Below are positions 25,442 through 38,166 of a stretch of 64,000 nucleotides of DNA, in pieces. The translations under genes and the position numbers were made by a program. Under the pieces are notes generated by a model. That model did not search any database, was not told the DNA's origin, and was given only the letters and a program-made list of their open reading frames with translations. The DNA lies in NCBI GenBank assembly GCA_963792205.1, contig CAWBVI010000002.1, positions 1,274,953 through 1,338,952 on the forward strand, in the 5' to 3' direction. Position 1 is the first letter of the stretch. Each line of letters begins with the position of its first letter. This DNA is from DATDAH01 sp963792205. Its GTDB lineage: Bacteria; Actinomycetota; Acidimicrobiia; Acidimicrobiales; DATDAH01.

Positions 25442-27460
25442 GTGGCTCCTGACCGCTTCGAGATGGTGTCGGACTTCGCTCCGGCCGGCGACCAGCCGGA
25501 GGCCATCGCCGCCCTGAGCGCGGGCATCGACGCCGGCGACCGGTTCCAGACGCTGCTCGGCATCACGGGCAGCGGCAAGAGCGCAACCATCGCCTGGACC
25601 ATCGAGCAGGTCCAGAAGCCGACCCTGGTCATGGCGCCGAACAAGTCCCTGGCCGCCCAGCTGGCCAACGAGTTCCGGTCGTTCTTCCCGAAGAACCGGG
25701 TCGAGTACTTCGTCTCCTACTACGACTACTACCAGCCCGAGGCCTACCTGCCCTCGAGCGACACCTACATCGAGAAGGACTCGTCGGTCAACGACGAGAT
25801 CGAGCGCCTGCGCCACGCGACCACCGCCGCGCTGCTCACCCGCCGGGACACGATCGTGGTCGCGTCGGTGTCGGCCATCTACGGCCTCGGCTCACCCCAG
25901 GAGTACCGCGACCAGCTCCTGTACGTCCGGGTGGGCGAGGAGCACGACATGCGGGCCCTGCTGCGCAAGCTGGTCGACATCCGCTACGAGCGCAACGACC
26001 TGAACCTGGTCCGGGGCCGGTTCCGGGTCCGGGGCGACACCCTCGAGGTCCACCCGGCCTACGAGGAGCACGCCGTCCGCATCGAGATGTTCGGTGACGA
26101 GGTCGAGCGGATCGTGCTGGTCGACCCGCTCACCGGCGAGCAGCTCGACGTGGTGGAGGAGCTGATGATCTTCCCCGCCACGCACTACGTCACCGGCGAC
26201 GAGCGGATGCGGCTGGCCGTCCAGCGCATCGAGGTCGAGCTCCAGGAGCGTCTGGCCGAGCTGGAGGGCCAAGGCAAGCTCCTGGAGGCCCAGCGCCTGC
26301 GCATGCGCACCAGTTACGACCTCGAGATGATGCAGGAGGTGGGCTTCTGCAACGGGATCGAGAACTACTCGGGCCCCATCGACGGTCGGGCGCGGGGTGA
26401 AGCCCCCAACACCCTCCTCGACTTCTTCCCGGACGACTTCCTGATGGTCCTCGACGAGTCGCACGTGATGGTGCCCCAGCTCCACGGTCAGTACGAGGGT
26501 GACCACACCCGCAAGGAGGTGCTCATCGAGCACGGCTTCCGGCTGCCGTCGGCGGCCGACAACCGGCCTCTCCGCTTCGACGAGTTCATGGACCGGGTCA
26601 ACCAGGTCGTGTTCCTGTCGGCCACGCCCAGCCCCTGGGAGGTCGAGCGCTCCACCCGGGTGGTCGAGCAGATCGTGCGCCCCACCGGCCTCATCGACCC
26701 GGAGGTCATCGTGAAGCCCACCAAGGGCCAGATCGACGACCTCCTCGAGCAGATCAACCAGCGCACGACCGCCGGCGAGCGGGTCCTGGTGACCACGTTG
26801 ACCAAGAAGATGGCCGAGGACCTCACCGACTACCTCCTCGAGCTCGGGGTGCGGGTGCGGTACCTGCACAGCGAGGTGGACACCATCGAGCGCATCGAGT
26901 TGCTGCGGGCCCTGCGGTTGGGCGAGTTCGACGTCCTCGTCGGCATCAACCTGCTGCGGGAGGGCCTCGATCTGCCCGAGGTGTCGCTGGTGACCATCCT
27001 CGACGCCGACAAGGAGGGCTTCCTCCGCAGCGAGACCTCGCTGATCCAGATCATCGGCCGGGCGGCCCGCAACGTCGGAGGCCAGGTGATCATGTACGCC
27101 GACCAGGTCACCGACTCGATGCAGCGGGCCCTCTCCGAGACCAACCGGCGCCGGGGGCTGCAGCAGGCCTACAACACCGAGCACGGCATCAACCCACAGA
27201 CCGTGCGCAAGGCGGTGACCGACATCCTGGCCCAGCTCCGCCCCGACGAGTCCACGCCCACGCCGGGCCGGACCCGCCGCCGCCAGCGCCTCACCGAGCG
27301 CAGCGAGCTGGCCGGCCTGCCCCGTGACGAGCTCGCCCGGCTCATCGCCACGCTCGAGGAGGAGATGGGCGAGGCCGCCACCGAGCTCAACTTCGAGTAC
27401 GCGGCCCGCCTCCGCGACGAGATCAACGACCTGCGCCGGGAGCTGCGCGACGCGGGCTGA
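25442..27460 (+). CDS. uvrB: excinuclease ABC subunit UvrB
   Basis: A 672-residue helicase-like subunit of nucleotide excision repair, which receives damaged DNA from UvrA and recruits UvrC. Visible: the Walker A GITGSGKSAT, the beta-hairpin YYDYYQPEAYLPSSDTYIEK, the Walker B DESHV, VFLSATPSPWE, the motif VI region QIIGRAARNV and a C-terminal UVR domain (LARLIATLEEEMGEAATELNFE). The start is GTG, 6 nt after TACCCT (25430-25435), which suggests a leaderless mRNA. No LexA-type box was seen upstream, unlike uvrA. Confidence 0.97.
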   Translation: MAPDRFEMVSDFAPAGDQPEAIAALSAGIDAGDRFQTLLGITGSGKSATIAWTIEQVQKPTLVMAPNKSLAAQLANEFRSFFPKNRVEYFVSYYDYYQPEAYLPSSDTYIEKDSSVNDEIERLRHATTAALLTRRDTIVVASVSAIYGLGSPQEYRDQLLYVRVGEEHDMRALLRKLVDIRYERNDLNLVRGRFRVRGDTLEVHPAYEEHAVRIEMFGDEVERIVLVDPLTGEQLDVVEELMIFPATHYVTGDERMRLAVQRIEVELQERLAELEGQGKLLEAQRLRMRTSYDLEMMQEVGFCNGIENYSGPIDGRARGEAPNTLLDFFPDDFLMVLDESHVMVPQLHGQYEGDHTRKEVLIEHGFRLPSAADNRPLRFDEFMDRVNQVVFLSATPSPWEVERSTRVVEQIVRPTGLIDPEVIVKPTKGQIDDLLEQINQRTTAGERVLVTTLTKKMAEDLTDYLLELGVRVRYLHSEVDTIERIELLRALRLGEFDVLVGINLLREGLDLPEVSLVTILDADKEGFLRSETSLIQIIGRAARNVGGQVIMYADQVTDSMQRALSETNRRRGLQQAYNTEHGINPQTVRKAVTDILAQLRPDESTPTPGRTRRRQRLTERSELAGLPRDELARLIATLEEEMGEAATELNFEYAARLRDEINDLRRELRDAG

Positions 27461-27511
27461 TCCCGAGGCCACGGTGGCTTGCCCGCCGCCCGACCCTGCC
27501 GATGGATACCT

Positions 27512-29185
27512 GTGCTGCCGAGCCTCGTCCGACGCGCGCCCGACGCCGGGCCCTCGGTCCTCGGGCGCCCGCTCGTCGCCTCGGTCCTGCTGGTGGCGGC
27601 CTACCTCCTGATCGCCTTCCTCGGCGACCCCCGTGCCGGCCTGGGGTCCGACAGTGGCGGGAAGCTGGCCACGGCCCGGGTCATGAGCGAGGCGCAGACC
27701 CTGGATCCCGACGTCGGCTACTGGGCGGAGGACGCCGACCCGACGGGACGCTTCCACCCCCTGGTCAACACCGAGCAGGTCGGCGACACCTGGGTGCAGG
27801 CGACCAGCCTCCCGTACAGCGCCGCCACGTCAGGGCTCTGGTCGCTGGCCGGGGCCCTCGGCCCGGCCCTGCTCTCGATGGCCGGCGGGCTGGCCGGGGC
27901 CCTGGCCGCCCGTCGCCTGGCCGACCGCCTCGGGGGCCGCCCCGATCTGGCCTTCTGGCTCGTCGGTCTGGCCTCTCCGCTGGCCGTCTACGCCACCGAC
28001 ACCTGGGAGCACGCCCCGGCGATCGGCCTCGCGCTGTGGGGCATCGTCGTCGCGCTCGAGTGCGCGGGGCCGGCCCCCGCAGCACTGGCGGGTGGGCTGC
28101 TGGGTGGGGCGGTCGTGCTCCGAGCGGAGGTGGGGGCCACGGTGCTGGCCTTCGGCGTGGCCACGTTGGCCGTCGCCGGCGTCCGCACCCGTTGGACCGT
28201 GCATCCCCGCCGGATCGCCGCTGCGGCCCTTGCCGGCGGGGCCGTCCTCGTCGCCAACGCGGCCTTGGAGCGCGTGATCCTCGACGCCGGCGTGCGGGAC
28301 GCCAGGGTCGGGACAGGCGCTTCGGCGGCGGGCAGTGAGCTGGGGCGCCGGGCTACGGATGCGGTCCTCACGGGCGCGGGGCTGTTCGCCGACGAGAGCG
28401 CCGCCGGCCTCCTGCTCGGGGTGCTGCTGATCGGTTCTCTCGCGGTGCTCGCCCTCCACCTGGCCGGGAACCCCCGGGTCACCGGCCCTGTCGTCCGGGC
28501 CGCCACGGTGGTCGTCGTCGGCCTCTACGTCCTCCGCCTGCTGGACGGCTGGTCCTTCGTGCCCGGCGCCCTCGCGGTCGCCCCGGTGATCGTCCTCGCC
28601 GTCCTCGTGCCCCGGACCGACGAGGTCAAGGTCCTGCTCGCCACGGCCCTCGGCGCCGTCCCGCTGGTGTGGTTGCTGCAATGGCGAGGCAACCACGTCG
28701 CCCAGTGGGGTGGGCGGTACCTCCTGCTCAGCACGGTGCTCCTCCTCGTCCTGGCGGCGGTCGCCCTCTCCGGCCCCTTGGGGCGTCAGCGCACGGCCCG
28801 CCTGCTCCTCGGCCTCACCGTCGTGAGCGGACTGGCGGGGCTCGGGTGGCACACGGTGAGGACGAACGCCGTAGGAGCCGCGGTCGCGGCCGTCGACGAG
28901 CTGCCGGAGGACGCGGTCGTCGTCGCGACCGACCAGCACCTCGGACGGGAGCTGGGCAGCCGGTACGACGACCGCCGCTGGCTCTCCGCCGATTCCGCCA
29001 CCGTCGACGAGGCCGTCACCATCGCGGTGGCTGCCGACCCGGCGACCATCGTGGTGATCGGCCGACCCCAGCCCGACGGTTCGCTGGTGCCGTTGTCCCC
29101 GGTTCCCGGCTACCAGGCGTCGGGCTCGACCACGATCCCCGCGCTGGGTGACGATCTCGAGGTGCGGTTCTTTGACCGCGACTGA
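27512..29185 (+). CDS. polytopic membrane protein, GT-C-like (paralogue of the next gene)
   Basis: A 557-residue protein with about twelve membrane helices and a small C-terminal soluble part. The first loop carries SDSGGKLATARVMSE, the position where GT-C glycosyltransferases keep a catalytic acid. The segments VVLRAEVGATVLAFG and QWGGRYLLLSTVLL recur, changed, in the downstream gene (AVMLRNEALLFGVAL, EWGGRYFALALPLV), so the two are tandem paralogues. The GTG start at 27512 is preferred; a TTG at 27479 is in frame. It may add sugars to a surface glycan, but this is inference. Confidence 0.65.
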   Translation: MLPSLVRRAPDAGPSVLGRPLVASVLLVAAYLLIAFLGDPRAGLGSDSGGKLATARVMSEAQTLDPDVGYWAEDADPTGRFHPLVNTEQVGDTWVQATSLPYSAATSGLWSLAGALGPALLSMAGGLAGALAARRLADRLGGRPDLAFWLVGLASPLAVYATDTWEHAPAIGLALWGIVVALECAGPAPAALAGGLLGGAVVLRAEVGATVLAFGVATLAVAGVRTRWTVHPRRIAAAALAGGAVLVANAALERVILDAGVRDARVGTGASAAGSELGRRATDAVLTGAGLFADESAAGLLLGVLLIGSLAVLALHLAGNPRVTGPVVRAATVVVVGLYVLRLLDGWSFVPGALAVAPVIVLAVLVPRTDEVKVLLATALGAVPLVWLLQWRGNHVAQWGGRYLLLSTVLLLVLAAVALSGPLGRQRTARLLLGLTVVSGLAGLGWHTVRTNAVGAAVAAVDELPEDAVVVATDQHLGRELGSRYDDRRWLSADSATVDEAVTIAVAADPATIVVIGRPQPDGSLVPLSPVPGYQASGSTTIPALGDDLEVRFFDRD

Positions 29186-30885
29186 GGCCCTCGTGGCCGC
29201 CGCGGCCCCGGTCGAGCAGCGGGCACCCCGGCTCGGCCGCCACGTGGCCGGGCTGAGCCTGCTCCTGCTCGTCCTGGCGCCGTTCCTGGGCCGGGGAGGG
29301 CTCTTCTCGGCCGACGAGGGAGCGGCAGTGGCCCAGGCCCGCCTCTTGAGCGAGGAGCGGGGCTGGACCGTCGACCATCCGTTGCCCGCGCTCGACCCGA
29401 CGGGGCGCACGTTCCCCCTCGAGAACTCGAACCTGACCACCAACGCCGCGGGTGAGCCGGCGGGCGCGCCCTTCGCCAAGCACCCCGTGTACGCCGTCCT
29501 GCTGGTCCCCTTCGACCGGGTCGCCGGGCTGCTGGGGATGACCCTGACCTCGGTCCTCGGCACCGTGCTCGCGGCCGGCGTGGCGGGGCTCCTGACCCGG
29601 AGGCTGGCTCCCGGCCTCGGCCCGATCGCGGTCTGGGCGACGGGTCTGGCCACACCGCTCTTCGTGGACTCGTGGCTGGTGATCGCCCACACCGTCGGCG
29701 CCGCGCTCGCCGCGGTCGCCGTCCTGTCGGTACTCCGCGCCGACGAGGGTCGGGGAGGGCCGGCGCTGTTGGGGACGGCCTTGGCCATGGCCGGCGCGGT
29801 GATGCTCCGCAACGAGGCCTTGCTCTTCGGCGTCGCATTGGCGCTGGCGGCAGGCGTTCTCGGTCTCACGCGCTCCCGACGGCTGCTCGCCGTCGGTGGC
29901 CTGGCCTCGCTGGTCGGTGCCGTGGGTGGCTACGTGGTCGACGGAGCGCTCTCGGCCGCGGTGTCGGGAGACTCGGAGGCCTCGTTCCGGGCCGGCGTCT
30001 CGGGGTCCGACTTCGTCGCCGGGCGCGTGTTCGGTGCGGTGGTCACGCTCGTGCTCCCGTCGTACGACGGACTCGGCCTGCCCGACCTGCTCCTCCTCGT
30101 CACGGTCGGCGCGCTGGTGGGCGCCGTGGTCGTGGCCCGCAGTCGACCGCAGGACAACGAGGGCCTCCTGCTGCTGGCCGCCCTGGCCGCCTCAGCTGCT
30201 GTGGCCCGGGCGGTGATCGCGCCCGAGGTGGTACCCGGATTGCTGGTGGCGGCGCCCGTCCTCACGGCGGGCCTGGTCGCTCTCCGGGCCCGGACCGTCG
30301 AGGCGACCGCGCCCCGGCTCCTGGCTGCCACCGCCCTGCTGTTCGGTGGCGCGGTGCTGGGCACCCAGTACGCCACCGGCGGCTCGGGGGAATGGGGCGG
30401 CCGCTACTTCGCCCTGGCCCTGCCGCTCGTCGTGCCCCTGGTCGTGGTCGCCGGCAAGGACCTCCTCGACGGGCTGGACCGCAAGGTCGCCCGCACGCTG
30501 TTGGGAGCGACGGCGGTTGTCGCCCTCGCCCTCTCCGTGGCCGGCGGCCGGGCCCTGATCGCCACCGAGGAACGCACCGACGCCCTGGTCGCGGCCATCG
30601 ACGACGCCGCCGAGCAGGTCGACGACCCGGTCGTGATCTCGACCGCGGGCGCGGCGCCCTCGTTTCGCCTGGGACCAGGTCCTGGCGGGCGACGAGTGGC
30701 TGCTCGTCGAGCTCGACGACGTCCCGACCTGGCTCGACCGACTGGCCGCCGAGGGCCGGGACGTCGTCCTGGCCACCCCGGACCCCGACGAGGTGGCCAC
30801 GTCCGAGGCCGGCTACGAGACGGTGTCGGCGGGCGCAGTGGGTCGAGGCTCCACCTGGACGGTCCTGGCCCTCGCGGGGGATTGA
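29172..30885 (+). pseudogene. GT-C-like membrane protein, frameshifted near its 3' end
   Basis: About 500 codons of a twelve-helix membrane protein (start TTG at 29172, overlapping the previous gene) read cleanly to STAGAAP; then the frame must shift by +1 at about 30652-30659 to continue as FAWDQVLAGDEWLLVELDD and end WTVLALAGD-stop at 30885. The first loop has SADEGAAVAQARLLSE, as in its paralogue. A single loss of GC in the GCGGCGCC stretch would restore one frame of about 570 codons. It may be an intact gene with a sequence error rather than a true pseudogene. Confidence 0.6.
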
Positions 30886-30897
30886 GGCACCCCCGGA

Positions 30898-30911
30898 CAA
30901 ACACGTGTTCG
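30898..30911 (+). promoter_or_regulatory. LexA (SOS) box before uvrA
   Basis: CAAACACGTGTTCG matches the actinobacterial/Gram-positive SOS consensus CGAACnnnnGTTCG with one mismatch. It is 16 nt before the TAGAGT box (30928-30933), which is itself 6 nt before the uvrA GTG. Bound LexA would cover the promoter. Confidence 0.75.
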
Positions 30912-30939
30912 TGGTTGGAAGCGCCGGTAGAGTCGGCCC

Positions 30940-33807
<2,868 letters not shown>

Positions 33808-33849
33808 CCTGGGCTCACGGGCATCGACCATCCGGCCGATCAGAGTGGG

Positions 33850-34617
33850 GTGACCGCGACCCGATCCGCCGATGTCGACGCCGAGCGCTACGCCCGGGAG
33901 CAGGCGTTCCACGACGAGCGGTATGCCGACGACCCTCGCGCCGTCGTCGGGAAGTACTACCGCGTGGCCGAGACCAGCCGCCGGCGCTACGCCGATCTGC
34001 TCCGCATCACCGCCGGCGAGGTCCTCGAGTACGGCTGCGGTGTGGGCAGCGCGGCCGTCGAGGGTGCCGGACCGGAGACCCGGGTGACCGGGATCGACCT
34101 CTCACCGACCGCGGTCGACCTCGCCCGCCGTGCCGCGCAGGCCGCCGGGCGCGAGGTGACCTTCGAGGTGATGAACGCGGAACACCTGACGTTCCCGGAC
34201 CAGTCCTTCGACCTCGTCTGCGGCTCGGGGATCCTCCACCACCTCGACCTGGATCTGGCGTACGCCGAGGTGGCTCGCGTGCTGCGGCCCGGCGGGCGCG
34301 CCGTGTTCATGGAGCCCCTCGGTCACAACCCCGTCATCAACCTCTACCGCCGCCTCACACCGGCCCTGCGCAGCGACGACGAGCACCCGCTCACCCGGGC
34401 CGACCTGGCTGACGCCGACCGGTGGTTCGCCGGGGTCGAGATCGAGCGGTTCCACCTCGGGGTGCTCGCCCTGGCTCCCTTCGACGGCGACGGGCCCATC
34501 CTCAGTGCCGTTCGCCGCGGCGTCGAAGCGGTCGACCGCGGGCTCCTGTCCCTTCCTGGGGTTCGGCACCTGGCCTGGATCGCCGTGCTCGAGCTGACGG
34601 CGCCGAGACTGCGGTAA
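33850..34617 (+). CDS. class I SAM-dependent methyltransferase
   Basis: A 255-residue methyltransferase with motif I VLEYGCGVGSAA, GIDLSPTAVDLARR, FDLVCGSGILHHLDL and VLRPGGRAVFMEPLGHNP. The layout resembles methyltransferases that act on small molecules or sugars (UbiE/Methyltransf_11 type). GTG start 43 nt after the uvrA stop. As the first gene of the glycan cluster it may modify a sugar; the substrate is not determined. Confidence 0.85.
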   Translation: MTATRSADVDAERYAREQAFHDERYADDPRAVVGKYYRVAETSRRRYADLLRITAGEVLEYGCGVGSAAVEGAGPETRVTGIDLSPTAVDLARRAAQAAGREVTFEVMNAEHLTFPDQSFDLVCGSGILHHLDLDLAYAEVARVLRPGGRAVFMEPLGHNPVINLYRRLTPALRSDDEHPLTRADLADADRWFAGVEIERFHLGVLALAPFDGDGPILSAVRRGVEAVDRGLLSLPGVRHLAWIAVLELTAPRLR

Positions 34618-34648
34618 GGACCACCCCCTCGCGGCCGACAGGATTGCT

Positions 34649-35986
34649 GTGCTCACCCGTGCCGCGCCCGGACTCCTGGTCGGCGGCATCGTGGCGGCCG
34701 TCGTCGGGCTGAGCAAGGTCCATGCCAGTCAGGTCGGGACCTACGACTACACCGGCTCCGGCCGCCTGGCCTGGTCGCTTGCCTACATCGCCATCCTGGG
34801 GGTCGCGGCCTACGGCCTCGGCCTGCCCGACGTGCCCCGCACTCGCCGATCGGCGGTGGTCACCGCGGTGGCAGCGGCGATCGCCGGCGCGCTGGGGATG
34901 TCGCTCGTCCAGCTCGTGGTGGGCGATGCCCTGCTGCCCCGGTTCGTCGTGCTGGGCAGCGCCCTGCTGCTCGTGCCCTGGTACCTGCTCACGGTGAACC
35001 TCGCCCTCGACGGCCGGAGCCTCGACGAGCGGCGCGATCGGGTGGTCGTCGTCGCCGAGCACGCCGCGGCCGTGGGGACCGAGCTCGAAGCCGAGCTGGA
35101 ACGCGGCGCCGAGTCGGCGGGCGTGATCGTCGCCACGCTCGAGATCCACGACGCCACCGTCACGGGCGCCGGGCGGCAACCACTGCACGACCTCGTCCTG
35201 GCGCAGCGGGCGACCGTCATCGTCCTGGACCGCCAGGCCCAGGACCAGTCGTCGATCGTGGTCCAGGCCGCCGCCCTGCACGCCGGTGGCGTCCGGGTGC
35301 GCACGCTCTCGCTCTTCTACGAGGAATGGCTCGGCAAGCTGCCGGTGGCCGAGCTGGAGCGGGTGTCGATGATGTTCGACATCGGCGAGATCCATCGCCA
35401 GCGGTACACCCGGATGAAGCGGGTGGTCGACATCACGCTGGGTGCCCTCGGGACCGTCGGCCTGCTGGTCGTCACCCCGGTGGTCCTCGTGGCCAACCTC
35501 CTGGGCAACCGCGGCCCCCTGCTCTACCGCCAGGTCCGGGTCGGCAAGCACGACGTCCTGTTCACCGTCCTGAAGTTCCGCACGATGCGGCCCGACGCCG
35601 GTGCCACCGAGTCGACGGACTGGACCGGGACGAGGGATCCCCGGGTCACCCGCTTCGGCCACTTCCTGCGCCGCAGCCACCTCGACGAGCTGCCCCAGGT
35701 GGTCAACATCCTGAAGGGTGAGCTGTCGGTGGTCGGCCCCCGCCCGGAGCAGCCCCGCTACGTCGAGCAGCTCACGGAGAAGCTGCCCTTCTACGCCATG
35801 CGCCACCTCGTCCGTCCCGGCCTCACCGGGTGGGCCCAGGTGAAGTACGGCTACGCCGGCGACGAGCGCGATGCGCTGGAGAAGCTCCAGTACGAGTTCT
35901 TCTACCTGCGCCGCCAGAGCGTGACCCTCGATCTCCGCATCGTGGGCCGGACGGTGCGCAGCGTCGTCGGGGGCGACGGCCGCTAG
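34649..35986 (+). CDS. undecaprenyl-phosphate sugar phosphotransferase (priming glycosyltransferase)
   Basis: A 445-residue polyprenyl glycosylphosphotransferase that transfers a sugar-1-phosphate to the lipid carrier to start a surface polysaccharide unit. Four N-terminal helices (about 8-120), a soluble CoA-binding-like domain (about 125-240), one more helix (VVDITLGALGTVGLLVVTPVVLV) and the catalytic bacterial sugar transferase domain (FTVLKFRTMRPDAG, RRSHLDELPQVVNILKGE, SVVGPRPEQPRYV, GLTGWAQVKYGYA). All motifs are intact. The sugar is unknown. Confidence 0.9.
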   Translation: MLTRAAPGLLVGGIVAAVVGLSKVHASQVGTYDYTGSGRLAWSLAYIAILGVAAYGLGLPDVPRTRRSAVVTAVAAAIAGALGMSLVQLVVGDALLPRFVVLGSALLLVPWYLLTVNLALDGRSLDERRDRVVVVAEHAAAVGTELEAELERGAESAGVIVATLEIHDATVTGAGRQPLHDLVLAQRATVIVLDRQAQDQSSIVVQAAALHAGGVRVRTLSLFYEEWLGKLPVAELERVSMMFDIGEIHRQRYTRMKRVVDITLGALGTVGLLVVTPVVLVANLLGNRGPLLYRQVRVGKHDVLFTVLKFRTMRPDAGATESTDWTGTRDPRVTRFGHFLRRSHLDELPQVVNILKGELSVVGPRPEQPRYVEQLTEKLPFYAMRHLVRPGLTGWAQVKYGYAGDERDALEKLQYEFFYLRRQSVTLDLRIVGRTVRSVVGGDGR

Positions 35987-36022
35987 CCGAGCGCCGATCG
36001 CCGGCTCATCAGGGAACCCGCG

Positions 36023-37132
36023 ATGCCGACAGAAAGGGTGGTGAGCACCGCCACGCTGCCGCCGGCGTCGGAGGTGCCTGCACCGGACGGGTCGCTCGCG
36101 CCCCGGCCGGCGCCGGTCCCTCCGCACAGGCCGTTCCGGGATCCGACACCCTTGGTGTCGGTCTGCGTGCCCATGCGCGACGAGATCGGGCACATCGACG
36201 CCTGCCTCGACGGTTTCGCCGACCAGACCCACCCCGCCGAGCGCCTCGAGGTGATCGTGGTCGACGCCGGGTCGACCGACGGCTCTCGAGCCCGGGTCGA
36301 GGAACGGGCGGCGAGCGAGCCGTGGCTCCGGATCGTCGACAACCCCCGCCGGAAGGCGGCCGCCGCGTTCAACGCGGGCCTCGAGGCCGCCACGGGCGAG
36401 GTGTTCTGCCTGTTCTCCGCTCACGGTGTGCCCGGCCCTGACTACGTGGCCCGCTCGGTGGCCGTGCTGGCCGAGACGGGCGTGACCGGGGTCGGGGGTC
36501 GCTACCACCACCGGGGCACCGATCCCACGTCCAACGCGGTGGGTCGGGCGATGGTCTCGCCGGTCGGCATGGCCTCACCCCACCGGTTCGCGTCCGAGCG
36601 AACCGAGGTCGACACCATCAGCCACCCGGCCTATCGCCACGAGGACCTCGCCGGCGTGCGCTTCGACGAGTCCCTCGAGCGCAACTCCGACTATGAGTTC
36701 AACCGCAAGCTCCGCCGGGCCGGACGGACCCTGCTCTTCGACCCCTCGGTGGAGTCCGTGTACCGCCCCCGCCCCTCGCTGGCCGCCCTGGGCCGCCAGT
36801 TCTGGTGGTACGGCCGCTGGAAGGAGCGGGTCGTCCGCCGTGACCCCGCCGGGCTGAGGGCCCGCCACCTGGTGGCGCCCGCGTTCGTGGCCTCCCTGGT
36901 GGTCGCCCCGGTGTTGGCGACGTCCGCCACCGGACGGCGCCTGCTCGCCGCGGAGCTGGCCGCCTACGCCGCGGTCGTGGTCGGTGGGGCCGTCCATGCC
37001 CGTCCCCGCGCCCATGGCGCCGATCCCCTCACCGTGACCGCGTGCTTCCCCGTCATGCACGTGGCGTGGGGGGCCGGCTTCCTCGTGTCCGTCGTCGAAG
37101 ACGCCCTCTCGGGCAAGGAGCAGCGACCGTGA
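36023..37132 (+). CDS. family 2 glycosyltransferase (ExoA-like)
   Basis: A 369-residue GT-A glycosyltransferase. The catalytic domain spans about 44-270 (SVCVPMRDEIGHIDACLDGF, VIVVDAGSTDGS, FCLFSAHGVPG in the DxD position, then a GGRYHHRG loop), followed by two C-terminal membrane helices. The ATG start leaves an N-terminal Pro-rich stretch. The order fits a membrane-associated transferase extending the lipid-linked sugar made by the previous gene. Its stop overlaps the next start (GTGA). Confidence 0.85.
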   Translation: MPTERVVSTATLPPASEVPAPDGSLAPRPAPVPPHRPFRDPTPLVSVCVPMRDEIGHIDACLDGFADQTHPAERLEVIVVDAGSTDGSRARVEERAASEPWLRIVDNPRRKAAAAFNAGLEAATGEVFCLFSAHGVPGPDYVARSVAVLAETGVTGVGGRYHHRGTDPTSNAVGRAMVSPVGMASPHRFASERTEVDTISHPAYRHEDLAGVRFDESLERNSDYEFNRKLRRAGRTLLFDPSVESVYRPRPSLAALGRQFWWYGRWKERVVRRDPAGLRARHLVAPAFVASLVVAPVLATSATGRRLLAAELAAYAAVVVGGAVHARPRAHGADPLTVTACFPVMHVAWGAGFLVSVVEDALSGKEQRP

Positions 37133-38166
37133 CCACGCAGGCCATCGGCGTCGCCGTCGTCGGCTACGGCTACTGGGGCGTCAACCTGACCCGCAACGTC
37201 GCCGCCGCTTCGTCCCTTCGCCTCGTCGGTGTGGCCGATCCCGACGAGGACCGGCGCAAGGCCGCCGCGTCGGCCCACCCCACCGCCACGGTCTGGTCAT
37301 CGTTGGACGAGGTCCTCGACGACGGCGAGATCGATGCCGTGGTCCTGGCGGTGCCCGCCCATGCCCACGCCGCCCTGGCCACGCAGGTCCTGCGCTCGGG
37401 GCGCCACGTGCTGGTCGAGAAGCCGCTGGCCATGGACGTGGGCGAGGGACGCGACTTGGTGGCCTTGGCCGACGACGTGGACCGGATCGTGATGGTGGGC
37501 CACACCTTCCTCTACGCCGCCCCGGTGCACCGGCTCAAGGAGTACATCACCTCCGGCGACCTCGGGACCATCCAATACCTCTACAGCCAGCGGCTCAGCC
37601 TCGGCCGGATCCGTCGTGACTGCTCAGCCCTGTGGAACTTCGGGCCCCACGACATCTCGATCATGCTCCACCTGCTCGACGAGCGCCCCGCCGAGGTGAC
37701 CGCCCGCGGCTTCTCCTTCATCGGTGAGGGCATCGACGACGTGGTGTTCGGCAGCCTCGCCTTCCCGTCGGGGATCGGGGCCAACCTCCACGTGAGCTGG
37801 ATCGACCCCCGCAAGACCCGGCTCATGACCGTCGTCGGCGACGAGAAGATGGTCATCTACAACGACGTCTCCGTCGACCAGAAGCTCTGGCTGGTCGACT
37901 CCGGCGTGGCCCGCGACACGGAGTTCGGGGCCTACGAGAGCCTCGGGGACTTCCAGTGGAGAACTCGTTCGGGCGACATCATCATCCCCCGGATCGACAT
38001 GGCCGAGCCCCTCCTGGCCGAGATGGAGGCCTTCGGCCAGGCCTGCGTCACCGGAGAACCACCGCTGACCGACGCCCGCCACGGTCTCGACGTGGTCGAG
38101 GTCCTCGTTGCCCTCGAGCGCTCGGCCCTGACCGGAGGGGCACCCGTGGAGGTCCCCGCCCGATGA
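37129..38166 (+). CDS. Gfo/Idh/MocA-family sugar dehydrogenase (WlbA-like)
   Basis: A 345-residue NAD(P)-dependent dehydrogenase. N-terminal Rossmann domain GYGYWGVNLTRN, EKPLAMDVGEG (the conserved EKP), and a C-terminal alpha/beta domain with WNFGPHDISIMLHLL holding the catalytic HD pair. With the aminotransferase and acetyltransferase that follow it resembles the WlbA-WlbC-WlbB set that oxidises, aminates and acetylates C3 of a UDP-sugar. The GTG start overlaps the previous stop; its own stop overlaps the next ATG (ATGA). Confidence 0.85.
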   Translation: MTTQAIGVAVVGYGYWGVNLTRNVAAASSLRLVGVADPDEDRRKAAASAHPTATVWSSLDEVLDDGEIDAVVLAVPAHAHAALATQVLRSGRHVLVEKPLAMDVGEGRDLVALADDVDRIVMVGHTFLYAAPVHRLKEYITSGDLGTIQYLYSQRLSLGRIRRDCSALWNFGPHDISIMLHLLDERPAEVTARGFSFIGEGIDDVVFGSLAFPSGIGANLHVSWIDPRKTRLMTVVGDEKMVIYNDVSVDQKLWLVDSGVARDTEFGAYESLGDFQWRTRSGDIIIPRIDMAEPLLAEMEAFGQACVTGEPPLTDARHGLDVVEVLVALERSALTGGAPVEVPAR

